From positions 1 through 64,000 of the forward strand of contig NZ_MZNT01000005.1 in the NCBI RefSeq assembly GCF_002042965.1: a stretch of DNA of 64,000 nt. The letters run 5' to 3'. Shown here piece after piece: positions 62,036 through 64,000 of the stretch. The position numbers and the translations under genes were made by a program. This DNA comes from Paenibacillus sp. 32352. GTDB lineage: Bacteria > Bacillota > Bacilli > Paenibacillales > NBRC-103111. The notes beneath the pieces were generated by a model. That model saw nothing but the letters and a program-made list of their open reading frames with translations. It searched no databases and was not told the DNA's origin. The first letter of the stretch is position 1, and the number at the start of each line of letters is the position of its first letter.

Positions 62036-62085
62036 AAAAAAAGAAGCTCGGAAAGTGCTGCGACACACAGCTTCCAAAGCTTCTT
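62036..62085 (-). terminator. Terminator behind the 53-residue protein
   Basis: Layered stem AGAAGCT/AGCTTCT, GGAA/TTCC, GCTG/CAGC (62042-62084) and T7 on the minus strand, three bases after the stop. It shows that the small gene is a unit of its own, separate from ypeB. Confidence 0.88.
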
Positions 62086-62088
62086 TCA

Positions 62089-62250
62089 TCAAAAATCATG
62101 AGTCTCAATATCAAAATCGTTAGCGTTGTTGCAGATGCACTGTTTGAACCCGGTATCGATCTTGCCCTTATCCTTTTTACCCCGCAGAATAAATCTTTCT
62201 CCGCAGTTTTTGCAGCGTATGGTTACCTTGACTCGTTCATTTACAGACAT
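62089..62250 (-). CDS. Small cysteine protein, zinc-ribbon-like
   Basis: 53 residues: VTIRCKNCGERFILRGKKDKG then KQCICNNANDFDIETHDF. C13-x2-C16 and C38-x-C40 are a possible metal site of rubredoxin/zinc-ribbon form. GGAGGG lies six bases before the ATG at 62250, and a strong terminator follows the stop, so the gene is well supported despite its size. No family recognised; the fold suggests a small nucleic-acid or protein-binding knuckle. It lies where sleB stands in B. subtilis. Confidence 0.8.
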   Translation of the reverse strand: MSVNERVKVTIRCKNCGERFILRGKKDKGKIDTGFKQCICNNANDFDIETHDF

Positions 62251-62301
62251 GCATGCCCTCCGGTTTTATAAAAGTCGATACGTCAAGTATAGACAAACCG
62301 G

Positions 62302-62994
62302 TTAAATTTTAACCTTATCATCCGCTTGAACGACCCGGAGGGGAGAGGTTGCGTTAGCTCTCTCCACTTTGCGCAAGCTTCGAATCCATAGAAAGACCAT
62401 CAGCGGGATCATAAACCAGATCCAGTAGGTTTTGGTCGTCGCAAGCACATAATCGAACACGCCGTGCCAAAAAATCGGAAACGCCAGAGAAAACGCCAAA
62501 TGCCTTGCAGACCGATGGGGTACAAACTTCGCTTTCCCCAAATGATAGCCCATAATGACGCCGAACATCGCATGCCCCGATACTGGAAGCAGCGCTCGGA
62601 ACAGAAGGCTGGATATGGACGAGGAATTCAGCAGCGCGTAAAATACGTTCTCCAGCGTTGCAAACCCAAGCGATGCGGCAACCGCGTAGACAATGCCATC
62701 ATAGGGCTCATCAAAGGATGTATGCTTATAAATAATGAAATAGACAAGGAACCATTTCAGAAACTCTTCAATTCCAGCCGAAATGATAAAGCTGAATACG
62801 AACGGATTTTCACCGAGCGCATGAACAAATGCCCGCTGCAGTACCATGACCGGGAATACAAGGAGCACCCCGAACAAAAATACTTTCATCACCAGATGAA
62901 TCGGCTCCGTATCGTAGCGATCCTTCAAATAAAAATATGCAAGTAGAGCGACACCGGGCGCTATCGCCGCCGCTAAGACTGAGAAGACGCTCAT
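62302..62994 (-). CDS. prsW: Intramembrane protease PrsW
   Basis: 230 residues, about eight membrane helices. Metalloprotease-like motifs: GIEEFLKWFLVYFI (E-E-x3-K), SGHAMFGVIMGYHLG and FWHGVFDYVLATT. PrsW makes the first cut of membrane anti-sigma factors in B. subtilis (RsiW), so it could act on the anti-sigma at 23185, which has the right topology; that is inference. GGAGGGG before the ATG. Directly behind the glutamate dehydrogenase gene, as in B. subtilis. Confidence 0.93.
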   Translation of the reverse strand: MSVFSVLAAAIAPGVALLAYFYLKDRYDTEPIHLVMKVFLFGVLLVFPVMVLQRAFVHALGENPFVFSFIISAGIEEFLKWFLVYFIIYKHTSFDEPYDGIVYAVAASLGFATLENVFYALLNSSSISSLLFRALLPVSGHAMFGVIMGYHLGKAKFVPHRSARHLAFSLAFPIFWHGVFDYVLATTKTYWIWFMIPLMVFLWIRSLRKVERANATSPLRVVQADDKVKI

Positions 62995-63021
62995 GTGTCC
63001 CCCTCCATTTCCTATCCAGAA

Positions 63022-64000
63022 TCAGATCCACCCTCTGAACCGGGCGGCCTCTGCCATCTTGCGTACGCCAACCATATAGGCGGCCAAGCGCATATCAACA
63101 TTTCTTGTAATATGAATATTATAGACATTTTCAAACCCTTTTTCCATCACTTCTTGCAGTCTGGCATGCACTTCCGCCTCTGTCCAGTAATATCCTTGGT
63201 TGTTCTGCACCCATTCGAAATAAGATACGACCACCCCGCCCGCACTTGCCAGCACGTCCGGTACGATCAGGATGCCTCTGTCCGTTAGTATCTTGGTCGC
63301 TTCCAGGGTCGTCGGTCCATTCGCTGCCTCCACGACGATGGACGCCCGGATGCGGTCTGCATTCTCCGCTGTAATCTGATTCTCGATCGCCGCCGGAACA
63401 AGAATATCACATTCTTGCTCGAGCAGCTCTTTGTTCGTCAGCGTATTCTGGAACAATTTCGTTACCGTACCGAAGGAATCTCGGCGATCGAGCAAATAAT
63501 CGATGTCAAGCCCGTCTTTATTGTATAGCCCCCCATATACATCGGAGATTCCCACAACCTTGGCTCCCGCATCATGCAAAAATTTCGCCAGGAAGCTGCC
63601 CGCATTGCCGAAGCCTTGAATAACAACCTTGGCGTCCTTCAGCAAGATTCCTTTCTTTTTCAACGCGAGATCGATCATAATAGTTACACCCTTGGCCGTA
63701 GCCGTTTCCCGGCCTTGAGAGCCGCCGAGTACAATCGGCTTGCCTGTAATAAAATTCGGCGCATCAAACTCGCGAATGCGGCTGTATTCGTCCATCATCC
63801 ACGCCATGATCTGAGAGTTGGTCATCACATCGGGGGCAGGAATATCTTTGGTCGGCCCGACAATTTGGCTAATGGCCCGCACATATCCGCGGCTTAGCTT
63901 TTCAAGCTCACGCATCGACATGTTCCTTGGATCGCAAATAATGCCTCCCTTGCCGCCTCCATAAGGAAGATCGACAATACCGCATTTTAAGCTCATCCAG
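63022..64000 (-). CDS. gudB: NAD-glutamate dehydrogenase (5' end beyond window)
   Basis: About 326 C-terminal residues. Interconverts glutamate and 2-oxoglutarate. [20 protein letters not shown] holds the catalytic Lys region, then [27 protein letters not shown], the NAD fold [21 protein letters not shown] and AAIENQIT; it ends with [10 protein letters not shown] like B. subtilis GudB/RocG. Roughly the first 90-100 residues lie outside. Position next to prsW favours gudB over rocG. Confidence 0.96.
   Translation of the reverse strand, partial: WMSLKCGIVDLPYGGGKGGIICDPRNMSMRELEKLSRGYVRAISQIVGPTKDIPAPDVMTNSQIMAWMMDEYSRIREFDAPNFITGKPIVLGGSQGRETATAKGVTIMIDLALKKKGILLKDAKVVIQGFGNAGSFLAKFLHDAGAKVVGISDVYGGLYNKDGLDIDYLLDRRDSFGTVTKLFQNTLTNKELLEQECDILVPAAIENQITAENADRIRASIVVEAANGPTTLEATKILTDRGILIVPDVLASAGGVVVSYFEWVQNNQGYYWTEAEVHARLQEVMEKGFENVYNIHITRNVDMRLAAYMVGVRKMAEAARFRGWI

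Overview
The window reads as a chromosomal core segment of a spore-forming Firmicute of the Paenibacillaceae (Paenibacillus-like). The reasons are the protein sequences, the AGGAGG-type ribosome sites with many GTG/TTG starts, the sporulation and germination genes (spoIVA, spoVIF, ypeB, ypjB, the YIEGIA pair), bacillithiol genes, and a gene order that, recalled from memory, largely follows the Bacillus subtilis pan-dap-qcr-trp-aro-hep-spoIVA-der-cmk-gudB region. Almost every gene is on the minus strand, so transcription runs from high to low coordinates. The exception is a YitT-family gene at 15038-15907.

Layout from low to high coordinate. 1-1560: a group II intron of bacterial class C type, cut by the window edge, sitting directly behind the terminator of rex. 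1620-9406: rex, dinG, a TPR protein, panBCD (pantothenate), birA. 9403-14846: cca, bshA and bshB1 (bacillithiol), mgsA, dapB, a TPR protein, a MazG-like pyrophosphohydrolase. 15038-20866: ypjC (plus strand), ypjB, ypjA, the menaquinol:cytochrome c reductase genes qcrABC, ypiF and a lone IDEAL-domain protein. 21249-24404: a helicase-associated-like protein, a histidine phosphatase and an ECF sigma/anti-sigma pair. 24662-24844: a previously unnamed small transcription unit, a perfect sigma-A promoter with a catabolite-type operator in its spacer followed at once by a terminator. 24819-36323: tyrA, hisC, trpABFCDE, aroH, aroB, aroC, with a TRAP-binding leader in front of trpE. 36583-43041: a small protein, cheR, ndk and a quinone cluster (hepT, mqnA, ubiX, ubiA-like, menG, hepS). 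43131-47518: a hypothetical, mtrB (TRAP itself), a PAP2 protein, tRNA-Pro(GGG), HU, spoIVA. 47776-56611: yphF-like lipoprotein, two ferredoxins flanking a nucleotidyltransferase-like gene, yphE, spoVIF, gpsA, plsY, der, the YIEGIA pair, yphA, fni. 56693-64000: S1 homologue, plsC, cmk, ypfB, a PilZ protein, ypeB, a 53-residue Cys protein, prsW and a 5'-truncated glutamate dehydrogenase.

The genes connect in several ways. TRAP (mtrB) and its RNA target upstream of trpE are both present, so the tryptophan attenuation circuit can be read from the sequence. The polyprenyl/menaquinone genes at 38-43 kb (with MqnA pointing to the futalosine route) supply the quinol oxidised by QcrABC at 18-20 kb, and Rex at 2 kb senses the NADH/NAD balance of that chain. 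Pantothenate, biotin ligase, bacillithiol and lysine/DAP genes form a metabolic block, and sporulation genes are scattered among housekeeping genes.

The best candidates for something new are non-coding or very small: the promoter-operator-terminator unit at 24662-24795, the 3 x 40-bp hairpin repeats between panC and panD (with a compensatory base change in the stem), the 13-bp hairpin that buries the ypjB ribosome site, a stop-interrupted small membrane frame between qcrB and qcrC, and the leader with promoter and terminator in front of panB. All functional statements rest on reading the sequence and on remembered family knowledge; no database search was run.
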